This document shows, one piece after another, positions 1-9,890 of a stretch of 64,000 bases of DNA. How positions within the stretch are numbered: position 1 is the first letter of the stretch; each line of letters begins with the position of its first letter. The DNA comes from Symbiodinium kawagutii (Eukaryota; Sar; Dinophyceae; Suessiales; Symbiodiniaceae): assembly GCA_009767595.1 (NCBI GenBank), contig VSDK01011727.1, positions 36,790-100,789 on the forward strand. Direction: 5' to 3'. The notes below the pieces were generated by a model that was given only the letters and a program-made list of their open reading frames with translations, made no database searches and had not been told where the DNA came from. The translations under genes and the position numbers were made by a program.

Positions 1-440
1 TGAAGGAAGGTAAGGAAGTAGCACTACCCATCATTGGGCGATCCTCAGGATTTTGGGCCACACATACGGCTCGGACCGGGCGGTCTTCCTTGGGTAGGTC
101 GTTCATGTTTAACTTGTTCAAGTAGCCTGCATACTTCTTTCTCTCCTCTTCACTCAGCAGAGGCTGCCAGTCTGAAAGATCCATGGCAAGGATTTGGTCT
201 TCCGTGAGGGAACACTTTTCGTTGGCAATGGCTAGCATTTCCTCCCGCAAATGCTGCTCTGACTTCTCCCATGCAACGTGTGCCAGCTCTACGGGTGGCA
301 CACCTGCTTGGACATGAGACACGAGCTGCGAGTAGATCTCATCAGGTTTAGCCACCACGCTGACAAATTCCTCAAGGACAAAGATGTCATACCTTTGCCC
401 CATGCACAGGCATCGGTTACGGCTGAAAGGCTTGGACTGA
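1..440 (-). CDS. Internal exon of an unidentified gene (partial, runs off left edge)
   Basis: The minus strand is open from about 440 to the left edge in one frame, about 146 codons without a stop. The protein is ordinary and soluble-looking, with charged helical stretches such as LSEEERKKYAGYLNKL and MNDLPKEDRPVRAV. The open frame starts just after a good 3' splice acceptor (TTGATATCAG on the minus strand, near 441-450), so it is read as an exon rather than a gene start. A copy of the ATCTTCTATTTGATT motif lies in the preceding intron at about 462-480. It is probably the same gene as the exon-like blocks at 715-1046 and 1149-1637, which have the same strand and similar introns. I do not recognise the family. 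Confidence 0.5.
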
Positions 441-507
441 TATCAACCCTTAAATATACCCTAATATCTTCTATTTGATTTTTTTTTCACTAAGGAACTG
501 AAATCTA

Positions 508-531
508 CATATATATATATATATATATATA
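508..531. repeat. (TA)n microsatellite
   Basis: An uninterrupted run of about 24 bases of TA lies inside the inferred intron. Similar TA runs occur at about 24489-24512, 26008-26029, 50511-50522 and 62651-62671. Confidence 0.9.
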
Positions 532-714
532 CACATCATTTAGAAACAGATATGATTATCTTCTATTTGAATTTCTGATGGATCGTATATACATATACCC
601 AATATCTTCCGTTTGATTCTGTACTGTATAGGGGAGGGGGAATGGTTTTGAATAACTGGAAAAAGGATTCATGGTGAACTGAAAAAGAGCACCAGGCAAG
701 TAAAAACACACTTT

Positions 715-1046
715 TAATCCAGGGACTTTCTGCTTCGGCTATTGGCCAACACTCCGCAATCATGAGGGCTGGTCTGGATGGTGCACACATGCTTGTACCC
801 GAAGCTAGCCAGCTTGTTGGACAAATAGTGGATGCTGAAGTTGAACAAATGTTCGTGCACCAGAATGGGTGTGCGCTTTCGGCCATGATGTATCACCCAA
901 ATAAGGAGAAGTTTGTTGTGGGGTGACTCCTCCTTGAGGATTTTTCCTTCAACTTTCTTTCCCAAGGACGAATAGCCCAAGCATAAACTCCCCGATGTGT
1001 CCAGCATAGTTTCCGGAAAGCTGCACCTGGCAAAGACCGGACTAGT
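715..1046 (-). CDS. Probable exon of the same unidentified gene
   Basis: This is an open minus-strand block whose reading includes IWVIHHGRKRTPILVHEHLF and SNKLASFGYKHVCTIQ, which has the composition of a real protein. The open frame could begin after an acceptor-like ACTAG near 1046, or at the ATG at 1005-1007. It ends at a TAA (714-716) close to a possible donor, so the true exon end may be a few bases away. It lies between two stretches rich in the ATCTTCTATTTG motif, which fits introns. Function unknown; exon boundaries are inferred. Confidence 0.45.
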
Positions 1047-1148
1047 CCCCCCTTAATCCAATAGATGCTATTAGATCATATAGAAGATATTGGAACCACT
1101 ATTTCTTCTATTTGATTAAGTACCAGGTTAATGGTCTCTAAAGATGTT

Positions 1149-1637
1149 TCAGAAAACATTGCCAAACGATTCCAACCCGCTCCTTGACAGATGTCGGGAG
1201 CACATTTCATCCTTCACAAGCTTTTTCTCCAAAAGAAAATCCCAAATCTCTTCAGAGGGTTGCTTGCAATTCTGCTCAAACTGCTTGAGTTCTGCTCGAT
1301 CTTTCTGATCCAGCATACGAAGTATATCTATATGCTGGCATGTCCAAGCAGGAAGTCGTGTCGCTGCCGCAGTCCTAGCTTTGGCTGCTATCTCGAATTG
1401 GTAAGAAGGAGCAAACCCCTTTCCCGTAGCCCCAACCTTGGACCTCCCTGCATTGAGCATCTCCATGGCTACTTCGGCACACCCATAGCCCGAAAACCAC
1501 GAGCTAGTTGGAAGACTCTCCATACTCAGGAGCCATGCTTCTGGTGCATTGGTCTTGCACCATTGCAATGTTTTCTCTGCCCAGCGGAAACTCTCGGTCA
1601 AGCTCGCTGGAGGGTAGGGCTCCATCTCTGCCATTAG
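1149..1637 (-). CDS. Probable exon of the same unidentified gene, Trp- and Glu-rich
   Basis: A 161-codon open frame on the minus strand starts with ATG at 1634 (MAEMEPYPPASLTESFRWAE). An in-frame TGA lies a few codons upstream, so either this ATG is the start or a splice acceptor lies within the last few bases. The middle part (FEIAAKARTAAATRLPAW, then LDQKDRAELKQFEQNCKQ) reads as helical, with charged segments. The frame ends at a TGA next to a possible GC-type donor (TTTG/GCAATG). I see no known catalytic motif. It is the most 5' of three consecutive blocks on this strand. Confidence 0.5.
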   Translation of the reverse strand, partial: LMAEMEPYPPASLTESFRWAEKTLQWCKTNAPEAWLLSMESLPTSSWFSGYGCAEVAMEMLNAGRSKVGATGKGFAPSYQFEIAAKARTAAATRLPAWTCQHIDILRMLDQKDRAELKQFEQNCKQPSEEIWDFLLEKKLVKDEMCSRHLSRSGLESFGNVF

Positions 1638-2230
1638 CTCTCACCGAAGAAGTTGTGTGAGTAAATGTCCTAATATCTTCTATTTGATTTTCTAGAAAGG
1701 CCCGAATCCATAGGAAAGCATCATGATAATATCTTCATAATATCTTCTATTTGAATTTAGATGGGCCCATCAAATGGTTCTGGGGACGCGAACTGGAGCA
1801 TGCTGGGTATTCTGCTAGAAATCACATCCATTGTATTGAGATTATGTACATATATGTGCATCAAAGGCTTTCGTTTCCACATCATGCCACCTGCTGAGCC
1901 CCGAGCGGTCGCGAGGATGTCCACAAAAGGAGCACCCAGGCATCAGGAAGCCAATGCCCATGTTTGGGCAACCCCCACTTCACACACACACACACCCCGA
2001 AATAGAAGTCAAGTCTACATAGACTGCAATTGTGACATATTCAGATCAAATAGAAGAACATTTTAAATAGAAGATCCCGTCGCAAAAGCTACCCCCAGAT
2101 CTGAGTGGGGCATCTCCCCGGGGCCTCTTGACCATCACTTTCCCTGAATATCTTCCGTTTGATCTGGATGTGAGGGCCCCCAAAAGTCACAATCAAATAG
2201 AAGAAACTGTAGGGTAATATCTTCTATAAT

Positions 2231-3353
2231 AGAGGTATGAATTATAAAGCTAGTTTTGTTTCTCTCTTATTTTTAAACATAAAAAATAAACACCATTAAA
2301 GAAAACACTATGTGCATACAAAAGCTTTATCAAATGAATATATACACTACTTTTTTTTGACATATTTATTTGTCATCATTTTTATTGTTAATACAAGTAG
2401 GTACATAGATAGATCGATAGATAGATAGATGCAATAGGTGCACATCTATTCTAGAGCACTTTTTCTTAGTTCAACTTAGTGCGATATAGTTCAACTTTGC
2501 TTCCATTCTCAATCATTCATCAACACAACACCTCCAACCCCGGCTGGCCGAAAGCTTAAGCTGCTTTGCTTGCACGACCAATCCTGCAGGGGTGGCAGCA
2601 CAGTGCAGTGGATCACTGCGACCAAGAGTGGTCAGGTGGGTTACTCTGAGACCAAACAGGGTTACTCTGCTACTTTGCTTCCTTGCGATTGACCTCCACC
2701 TCCATCCCCAACTGTTGACATTGTGATTTGGATTGAACAGTGTGTTAATTTGGAGTAATTTCCATATTTCACAATTTCAGAGACATCCTTTCAAACCTCT
2801 TCGGGATGCGCGCATTTGCGACTGAACGATAAGAGAAAGATTCCTACAACTTGAAGTCAACTGAAGTTTGTTTGTCAGTCAACTGGAAGTGAAAGATTCA
2901 CAAAGATAGAAATGAGTTTGTGAGTCAGTCAACTGGCAGTGAAAGATTCATGCTTTGAATGCCAAGCAATGCCAAGCAACGCTAAGCAATGCTAAGTGAA
3001 ACCCCAGCAGCCATGGATTCCATGGGCCGGCGCCTGCCCAGGAGCCCGCACGCATCGCCGCGCAGAATCGTTTGGCGCCAGGCATGTTCCAGCTGCCTCA
3101 GCCAGAGTACCTTGGAGAGGAGAGGGGCGGCGAGGCGGCATGGCGGCTATGGAGAATTCAACGCCATGTAAGGCTGGATTCTATCCCCTATTATTGACGA
3201 TTAATCCATTGTTACTATGGCTTGTTAATAGGGTTTACAATAACTATTGTTGCTGTAAATGGCGGCTATGGAGAATTAAACCCTATTATTGTTACTATGG
3301 CTTGTTAATTGTCAGTAATGGTGAATAATTCATCAGCAACAATAGTAGGGTAC
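2231..3353. other. Non-coding stretch with short repeats
   Basis: No convincing gene. The stretch contains a GATA-type run (about 2405-2430), a 27-base direct repeat (2874-2900 and 2934-2960 region, around TCAGTCAACTGG.AGTGAAAG), a run of CAAGCAATGC-like repeats (2962-2998), and two copies of a CCCTATTATTG...GTTACTATGGCTTGTTAAT block (3187-3230 and 3281-3310). The last block directly abuts the copia LTR. Confidence 0.6.
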
Positions 3354-3565
3354 TGTTAAAACTGGTCGGAGGTATACCCGAAAGATAGGGGAAGAAGTGG
3401 TGTGAAAGCTTGCAGTGCAACAGACAGCAAAGCGACCACTCTTGATTGCTCGCAGAGATCGCACTACCATAAAGCAAAGCTGGCCCGTGAATGACAGGGC
3501 CAAAATGCCTTTGGAACACTTGATTGAACTAACCTGACATCAACTGCTCATGGATCAAGTTTTCA
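3354..3565 (-). repeat. 3' LTR of the copia element
   Basis: This is 212 bases, TGTTAAAACTGG...AAGTTTTCA on the plus strand. It matches 10511-10727 apart from about four substitutions and a missing 5-base GGTGT unit. The last codons and stop of the pol frame (3529) lie inside it. Confidence 0.95.
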
Positions 3566-6543
3566 TCCATTCTATTTTCTTTCTTGATGTCAGGCAGATC
3601 GGATCCCAGAGTCAACAATTCTTTCGCCCCAGAAAGTCTGAATTGCCGTTGCTGCTGCCGCTTCTTCTTAGCCGAAGTAAACAAAGGATCGAAGACAATA
3701 CTTAAGACACCCAAACGCAAAAGCTCCAAAAGATTGTCAAAATGATTGGGCTTACTCAAACCATCAGCGACTTGTTGGTCGCTATCGACCCATCGAACCA
3801 TCACACCAGTTTGGAGAGTACGTTCACGGATGCTAAGAACATCAATGGCAACACGTCTTTCTTCCAACTGCAGACCACTCGTTTGAATCCTGGACATGGC
3901 ATCGAACAAATTCTTGGAATCAAGAATCAAAATCGAGGGAACCGAACACATAACAGCATCAGCATTACCTTCAAGAATCGGATCCTTATTGAACCACTCC
4001 AAAAGCAACTGTTTGACAAACTCATGGTGGTCAGTAGCATTCGTGGCCATTTGTATTTCAGCAGAAGTCGAAGACCTAGCTATGCGGGCAAGCTTCCTAC
4101 TCTGCCAAGCCAATGGGGTAAAAGAACTGCGGTGACCCTGCAACACTCGAGCGTCAGCCAACACTGTCATCAAACCTCCTTGACTACTGCCATCCTGTCG
4201 ACACGCCCAACTGGCGTCAGTGTACGTGATGAGAATGGGATTCTCAATATTGCTGCAAAATCTAATGGGAAGTTCGGACATGGCTCTCTGGGTTCTCACA
4301 AGCTTATTAGCCATTAAGAGGTCTGACACTTTGGGGTTGGACTGGATGCCCTGAAGCACTGAGACGCTTGCGGCTAACCAAGGGCTCGTCTGAGTGGATC
4401 TCCATGACAAAGCTCCCAGCACTGCCCGAAGTTGTTTGGTCTCTTCGGCAGTGGCATAAGCATCCACCTGGGATTTCCTTGCCGTGTTAAGTGGCACTTC
4501 GTTGATGCCAAGAGAATATCTTTCTTGAGAAACAAAAATATCTCCATTAGATTTTTGACTAACCTCACATCCACAAAAGGTAATATTCTGTTGTTGAGCC
4601 GACAACCAAGAACCAAAAGGAAAAGAGTCCTTCAACAACTTCACCCGTTCATCATAAAAGGCACCTTCACGAGCAACCAAAAGATCATCAACATGACATC
4701 CCAAAATGCCAGCCAACTTACTCGTTTGGGGGTCGAACAATCGCCAGCAGCACGGTTCAAGCCGAGATCGAACCCATCCCTGATCGGACAGCACTTTAGC
4801 CAATTTCTCCATCCAAACACGAGGAGCATGAAGGAGACCATAGATCACCTTCCGTATCCTAAGGATATGACGGTCATCCATTCCCATGATCTCCCTGACT
4901 TCGTTGGGGGGCTCGCCATACAGACACTCATCAACAGGAATTTGATCACCATTCAAAAAGGCAGTCTTGATATCGCCAGCAAAAAGCTCCCACTTATGCA
5001 TACTGGCAATCGCAAACAAAAGGTTCCTACTTTGGACAGCCAAGGTTGGACTGTCTCTCCGAAGCTGCAGTAAACCGGGGTCCTCATAGCCTCGGATGAT
5101 AAGCCTGGCCTTAGGTTTCTTACCTACTTCATTTCCTTGGTCATCCAAAACAGGTTTGTAAGTAAGAACCCATCGCATCCCAAGAACAGTTTGGGGGTCG
5201 ACGCCGGCTCTCAACGCAATCTCAACAGCATCGCGTTCAAGGAAGCTATTGACTTCTCCACGCATGGCTTGTTTGAACTCGTTTTGTTCCTGCTCGTTGA
5301 GGTTCTTAAAGCGGACTTCAGCAGTTTTCTTGGGTTTCTGATTAAGAACCCACTCTGACACTTGGTTTCGCTTCTGAAGATGAATATCCCGAGGAGCAAC
5401 AGTCATACTGATTTCCAAAACTTGGTCGCGAGAACAGCAAAAATTAACACGAGGTAAAGGATCAACCGAAGATTGAGGAAAACACTCACGATAGTCCATC
5501 CAAGAGAAAAAGCCTTTTTCAACCAAACCAACAGCAACTTGATGACGTTGATGTTCAATCGGAATGTGAGCACAACCAATACTATCAAAACAATCCGAAC
5601 CTGGCTCCTGTTGCTCAACAGCCGCGTCAGAGGGCTCACTCAGAAACACCTGTCCGTCGGCACCTTCCCGGTGTCGGCTGCGAGATCGATGTCTCACGCG
5701 TTCTCGGGCAGCTGCTTGGGACGACCCTCGAGGTTGCCCAGGCGCTGCTCCATGCCCTGCATGAAGTTCTGCATCATCAACATTCCTTCCTGAATCTGCT
5801 GCAGGTGCTCCTGCTGCTGGACCAGCATCTGATTCGACGCAGAGGTCGGTGGATTCAAATCCTCCTCGGAGATCTCGTCCAGACATTCGAAGTCCCCGAT
5901 GTCGCTCGACATGGCTATCGAAGTCTTGCCGGGCTTGAGAAGAGACTTCGTGGTCACCACGCTCTTGGATGACTTGGGACTGCTGGCTTCGGGCTTCTCC
6001 TTCATCGTCTTGCTCACGTAGTGGCATACTCCGCGGTACTTGGGATTGTTGAAGTGGTGCTCGATGAGCCACTCCACGTACTCCTGATCGTTCTCGAAGA
6101 TCCAAGCGATGGTCTTGCCCTCGTGCTTCCCGTCGGCCTGGATCATCTGTCCCAATTCCTGACGGCTCATGCCCTCGAGCTCTTGATCCACTTGAGTCAG
6201 CTGAGCGGCTGCCTTCTTCTTGGCGGCCTCCTTGGTCTGACCCTTGAACGACTTGAGGAGAGCTTGCCTGTCCATCTGGCTCATCTGGGTGATTGAGACT
6301 GGGAGGTCGCTTGAACGTGTAACGAACTCGGCTAGGATTCACTTCGTCCTGTGGCTGGAGCCTCAAAAGAGATACATCAGCATCAGGATCCTCTTCAACC
6401 ATCTCATCGGCTGGAGAGAGATCGGCAACTTCAACACTGATGTCACTATACGAATGGGATCCGCGAATATGTTCCAAAAGTTCAGAGGGGGTTTTCTTAC
6501 TCCCAAAAAGGTGGCTCAAATTCTGAGTCTCATGGGTAACCAA
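3529..6543 (-). CDS. Copia reverse transcriptase and RNase H
   Basis: This is a 1004-codon frame in the same frame as the integrase and cut from it only by the TAA at 6568-6570. The first 370 residues are a low-complexity linker rich in Ser, Arg, Glu and Gln. The reverse transcriptase follows: WVLTYKPVLDDQGNEVGKKP, AGDIKTAFLNGD (motif A Asp), VIYGLLHAPRVW (usually YGLKQAPR), and GCHVDDLLVA (motif C; VDD in place of YVDD). RNase H follows with ITYTDASWACRQDG, TSAEIQ, ILDSKNLFDAM and ADGLSKPNH, giving the D-E-D-D set. The frame ends inside the 3' LTR. The catalytic residues all appear intact, so this segment is the best preserved part of the element. Confidence 0.93.
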   Translation of the reverse strand: MVTHETQNLSHLFGSKKTPSELLEHIRGSHSYSDISVEVADLSPADEMVEEDPDADVSLLRLQPQDEVNPSRVRYTFKRPPSLNHPDEPDGQASSPQVVQGSDQGGRQEEGSRSADSSGSRARGHEPSGIGTDDPGRREARGQDHRLDLRERSGVRGVAHRAPLQQSQVPRSMPLREQDDEGEARSQQSQVIQERGDHEVSSQARQDFDSHVERHRGLRMSGRDLRGGFESTDLCVESDAGPAAGAPAADSGRNVDDAELHAGHGAAPGQPRGSSQAAARERVRHRSRSRHREGADGQVFLSEPSDAAVEQQEPGSDCFDSIGCAHIPIEHQRHQVAVGLVEKGFFSWMDYRECFPQSSVDPLPRVNFCCSRDQVLEISMTVAPRDIHLQKRNQVSEWVLNQKPKKTAEVRFKNLNEQEQNEFKQAMRGEVNSFLERDAVEIALRAGVDPQTVLGMRWVLTYKPVLDDQGNEVGKKPKARLIIRGYEDPGLLQLRRDSPTLAVQSRNLLFAIASMHKWELFAGDIKTAFLNGDQIPVDECLYGEPPNEVREIMGMDDRHILRIRKVIYGLLHAPRVWMEKLAKVLSDQGWVRSRLEPCCWRLFDPQTSKLAGILGCHVDDLLVAREGAFYDERVKLLKDSFPFGSWLSAQQQNITFCGCEVSQKSNGDIFVSQERYSLGINEVPLNTARKSQVDAYATAEETKQLRAVLGALSWRSTQTSPWLAASVSVLQGIQSNPKVSDLLMANKLVRTQRAMSELPIRFCSNIENPILITYTDASWACRQDGSSQGGLMTVLADARVLQGHRSSFTPLAWQSRKLARIARSSTSAEIQMATNATDHHEFVKQLLLEWFNKDPILEGNADAVMCSVPSILILDSKNLFDAMSRIQTSGLQLEERRVAIDVLSIRERTLQTGVMVRWVDSDQQVADGLSKPNHFDNLLELLRLGVLSIVFDPLFTSAKKKRQQQRQFRLSGAKELLTLGSDLPDIKKENRMDENLIHEQLMSG
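3566..3586 (-). promoter_or_regulatory. Polypurine tract for plus-strand priming
   Basis: On the minus strand, the bases immediately before the 3' LTR are purine-rich (AAGAAAGAAAATAGAATGGA). This is the position and composition expected of the polypurine tract that primes second-strand DNA synthesis. Confidence 0.7.
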
Positions 6544-6567
6544 CCGGAGTTGCTCAGGAGAACATCT

Positions 6568-8511
6568 TTACAAAGTGGTGAAATGGGCAACCCAAACAAT
6601 CGATCCTTGAGTTTGATTATGAACACCATCACCAATTTTCTCCGCGCAAACAATTCGACCAGGACCAAACCAAAACCTTTGATGACGATTACCTTGACCA
6701 CGACCACGACGACAGAAATAAACAAGTTGACCAGCTTCAAAATTCTGAGTCTTCCGAGTTTGATACAGTTGGGCACGATTGATCCTACGCTTGGAATCCT
6801 CCCGAAGAAAAACAGTACGTGCCATGGTACGACGATTTATCGTGTTTTCGAACTCAGGAAGTTCCTTCACATCCTGACAAGGGTCTTGATCTCCTGTTTG
6901 AAGAAATGATTCCATGCGACCCTTTCCTTGTCCAAACGCCCACTGATTTGGTGAAAAGCCTCGGATTGAATGCGTCTCATTTTTCGTCCTGATGGTGAGA
7001 TCCAAAAGTTCTGTGCAAGAGACATCAGGTCCTAACTCTTCGGCCAACAGAGTCATGTTGGCTTTGACAGTTTCAAGATGACGGCTGTGTTTACCTAGCT
7101 GCCAAGGAGACTCACCTGGAATAGCTTGAAGAAAAATACCTTGAGATTCAACCCACTGAATCAACTCAAGCTTCCGGAAAAATCCCTCGGCATCAAAGCG
7201 AAGGGTCTTTGGAGTTGGCAGGAGACGACTCCAGCTACTCAAAAAGGCTTGTTTAAACTCTTCCGCAGAAATGGATTGCTGGTAGGAAGTTCCTTTACGA
7301 ATCACACAACAAACATGAAAATCACAAGCTTCATCCATCATACTCAAACCAACACAATGTTCAACCGGATTACCTTTGTTGTTCTTAGGAGGAGAAGACC
7401 GCCAAAACGTGTCCATGCTCATGGTATCCCAAACCTCGGTGACAGGATTGACAGCAGAAGGTCGAACTGGTTGTTTGTTACCATGACGCCTACAAACATC
7501 ACATTGGAACTGACGGGCAGCGGAAAGAATTTCTTCATTGGCGCCAGCATCCTTGAGCATCCTAAGTAAAACAGCCTGGTGAGGGTGTCCCAAGTTACGA
7601 TGAATCAACCGTATCTTCCTCAAGAGCTCGGGTTCAATACCACTGAGTTCAACCGAATCACTCTCTTGGGGTTCATCCTCAACCGCTTCAGCAAGATCAC
7701 CATCTTCACCATCATCATCCGGAACAGGAACATCTTGAAACTCAGAAAGAGGGGTCAACCGATTTGGGGGTCCATCCGAATAAACAGAATCTTTGGATTG
7801 AGCCACATTGAAAAACTGTTCAACCTGTTGGTGCTGGTCACCCGCATGCATGAGAGCCTTGGCAAAACGATCACAAAGCAAAGGTGGATACACAGCGGTG
7901 CTTGCAGTGATGGATCCTTCGATCAGTTCATGACTGTGAGGAACATGATTACATGACAATTGCAAGGCTCTACGAATCCGCTGGTTAGAGGATAACCGCC
8001 CAAAGGACTTGAGCATAGGTCTGTGGGTACCTGGATGAATTAGGCCATGGCGACAGCCATCCACTCGAAAGCGTCCCCCGCAAAGACGAGCAATCTTCTT
8101 CAAAGAAGGCTCTTGCCATGAAGTTGCTCGCAGAGGTTGTTCGCCTCCAGCGCCTCCATCAGAATCTGTGATTCCTCCCTGGGCCTGGAGTTCCTGAAGT
8201 TGGACTTCAAGGATTTTACAACAGTTGGACAAAATCTTCCTACCATGGACTTTCTTGGCCTCAAGATTTCTCACTTGCTCAGGAGTTCTTTGATTAGCAT
8301 TTTGCATGACAGAAAAGGGAAGGCAAGGAGGAGAAACATGAACATAACGAGGTTTTTCTTTTCGAACCAAGGCCAAAACATCCTGAAGTCCCTTCTTGGT
8401 GGATAGGTCAAAGCCATTGTGCAAACCCACTCGCTGCACCCGTCCTCCGTGGCGCTCGACTGCAGCTGCCAGGGGTGAGTCCCATGGAGTACAGACTTCC
8501 AACAAATCCAA
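6568..8511 (-). CDS. Copia polyprotein segment: methyltransferase-like module plus integrase
   Basis: Residues 1 to about 230 are unusual for copia: LLEVCTPWDSPLAAAVERHG, then VSPPCLPFSV, then GEQPLRATSW, then VDGCRHGL with a following RP and an LSCNH.PHSHE block. This order matches cytosine-5 methyltransferases (motif IV Cys, then a Glu-Asn-Pro type motif) and recurs in the two YR elements of the window. The integrase follows: HRNLGHP.... with FQCDVC (HHCC zinc site), MSMDTFWR (first Asp), RFDAEGF (second Asp) and HLETVK (likely catalytic Glu), about 640 residues in total. The frame stops at TAA 6568-6570 just before RCSPEQLR, the usual integrase-to-RT link. A CAA-to-TAA change would explain the stop. 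At the N-side, a frameshift near 8520-8560 separates it from the protease linker (8723 frame). Confidence 0.88.
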   Translation of the reverse strand: MDLLEVCTPWDSPLAAAVERHGGRVQRVGLHNGFDLSTKKGLQDVLALVRKEKPRYVHVSPPCLPFSVMQNANQRTPEQVRNLEAKKVHGRKILSNCCKILEVQLQELQAQGGITDSDGGAGGEQPLRATSWQEPSLKKIARLCGGRFRVDGCRHGLIHPGTHRPMLKSFGRLSSNQRIRRALQLSCNHVPHSHELIEGSITASTAVYPPLLCDRFAKALMHAGDQHQQVEQFFNVAQSKDSVYSDGPPNRLTPLSEFQDVPVPDDDGEDGDLAEAVEDEPQESDSVELSGIEPELLRKIRLIHRNLGHPHQAVLLRMLKDAGANEEILSAARQFQCDVCRRHGNKQPVRPSAVNPVTEVWDTMSMDTFWRSSPPKNNKGNPVEHCVGLSMMDEACDFHVCCVIRKGTSYQQSISAEEFKQAFLSSWSRLLPTPKTLRFDAEGFFRKLELIQWVESQGIFLQAIPGESPWQLGKHSRHLETVKANMTLLAEELGPDVSCTELLDLTIRTKNETHSIRGFSPNQWAFGQGKGRMESFLQTGDQDPCQDVKELPEFENTINRRTMARTVFLREDSKRRINRAQLYQTRKTQNFEAGQLVYFCRRGRGQGNRHQRFWFGPGRIVCAEKIGDGVHNQTQGSIVWVAHFTTL

Positions 8512-8798
8512 CCGATTTGGGGTAAGGTCTCTAATCCAATGGTTTCCTCTTGAACCTTCACTTGTTGATCATGAAACATCTTATACATATCGGCAGAAAA
8601 GGGCAAAACAGTTTCCGACAAATCCGGACCTGAGGGGCCAATCTCACTTTGACCACCACTAACATTCAAGTTGGGATCCGAAATGTGTTCATCTACACAG
8701 GGCTCACTTGGTGCAAAATGCACTCGACGGGAAACTGGATTACCACTCTCATGCCCACTCAGAGCGTCGGCCGACTCGGCACTCTGGTGGAGCTGTCC

Positions 8799-9890
8799 CT
8801 ACTCAGCTTTGCTCTCAATAGTGCTTGTCCCGGATTCATCCACGAGCTTCAGGGACGGATCTTCCTCATCCTTGTTCACATAAAGGGTCTCAAGCACTTC
8901 ATGGTTACCGCCAAAAGCCGTCAGTGGCAGCATGAGGTGATAGGTGGATGCTCGCTCCAGCTGGATTTGGCGAGAGCTCAACTTGGGGAACACAGCCTTC
9001 CCAGTCTTGAAGTTGATGACTGCTTCTTGTTCATAGAGCCACTTGCCAGAAAGCAACATAGGAGTGTTTCCATCCACCACGTGGGCCTCAAGAACCTGCT
9101 CAGCACCGCAAAGTCCTGCGGTGAACTGGGCAAGGCCAAGAGCATTGCTTGATTGATCATTTCCGAAGAGGAAGCTTTTGTTCATGTCATGGCCGATTTT
9201 CACTTCAGTTCGAGGATCGAAGCCAAGATCTCCAAGTTCATCGCGAAAGTCTTGGAGAACATGTGAACCAATGATGCTTTCTGAAGCACCGCAATCGATG
9301 ATGGCCTTGCGTCGAGATTGCTCCTGCAAGGCAGCTCCAACGAACAAGGGCTCATCATCCGAAGTGTCCATCGTCGACGCCGCAAAGGCTTGACCTGACT
9401 CAGAGGCAGAATCCACGAACTGGAACTCTTTCTCACATGACCAACCAACAAAGCCAATCTTGCCCTTTGCCGTATCACGAGAACCCGAGGAGCCAGAGCC
9501 TGCACCGGGTCGTTGACGGCAATCTTGAGCACGATGACCTGGCTTCCCACGCCTGACGCAGTAGTCCCGATAAGAGGACTGGCGATTTCGTCCTTGATCA
9601 AAGTTGCGCTTGTTGGGATAAAAGCCACGGTTGGTCCTTGAGTTGTCAAGGGCTTTGCGAGCTTCATGGTATCGCATCTTTCGAGCTTCTTTGAAAGCCG
9701 CGAAAACCTCTGGGTCATCGGGCTTTTCCAGCAGAGCATCACGGGCCTCTTCAAAGAGGATCTCTTGCTGTTCCATTTCCTCGGCTTCTCCGAGAAACAC
9801 TTCACCTTCATCGTCATTGGGCTCATTCATCATCACTCGAGCGCTGGCCTTGCTTCCGTTCTGCATCTTTGACGGGAAGCGCATCTCCAC
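8799..9890 (-). CDS. Copia Gag C-terminus, zinc knuckle and aspartic protease
   Basis: This 363-codon frame continues Gag with an acidic helix (GEAEEMEQQEILFEEARDAL). A CCHC-like knuckle follows in which the second Cys is Arg (CVRRGKPGHRAQDC instead of C..C....H....C). The protease active site reads IIDCGASESIIGS, where DCGAS takes the place of DTG/DSG; the Asp is present. The later hydrophobic MLLSGKWLYEQEAV may form the second half of the protease fold. The frame stops at 8799-8801, but the same frame reopens at 8723 (HFAPSEPCVDEHI), so one in-frame stop separates the protease from the linker before the methyltransferase-like module. Confidence 0.85.
   Translation of the reverse strand: MEMRFPSKMQNGSKASARVMMNEPNDDEGEVFLGEAEEMEQQEILFEEARDALLEKPDDPEVFAAFKEARKMRYHEARKALDNSRTNRGFYPNKRNFDQGRNRQSSYRDYCVRRGKPGHRAQDCRQRPGAGSGSSGSRDTAKGKIGFVGWSCEKEFQFVDSASESGQAFAASTMDTSDDEPLFVGAALQEQSRRKAIIDCGASESIIGSHVLQDFRDELGDLGFDPRTEVKIGHDMNKSFLFGNDQSSNALGLAQFTAGLCGAEQVLEAHVVDGNTPMLLSGKWLYEQEAVINFKTGKAVFPKLSSRQIQLERASTYHLMLPLTAFGGNHEVLETLYVNKDEEDPSLKLVDESGTSTIESKAE

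Larger units (their letters stand above)
460..2230. repeat. Cluster of a dispersed 18-base motif, AATATCTTCTATTTGATT
   Basis: About a dozen copies or near copies of AATATCTTCTATTTGATT lie in the first 2.25 kb, for example near 463-480, 557-572, 602-617, 1105-1120, 1670-1690, 1735-1757 and 2147-2162, with reverse-complement copies near 1078-1093, 2044-2056, 2064-2074 and 2190-2202. They fall between the exon-like blocks, often near inferred splice boundaries. I did not see this motif elsewhere in the window. Confidence 0.7.
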
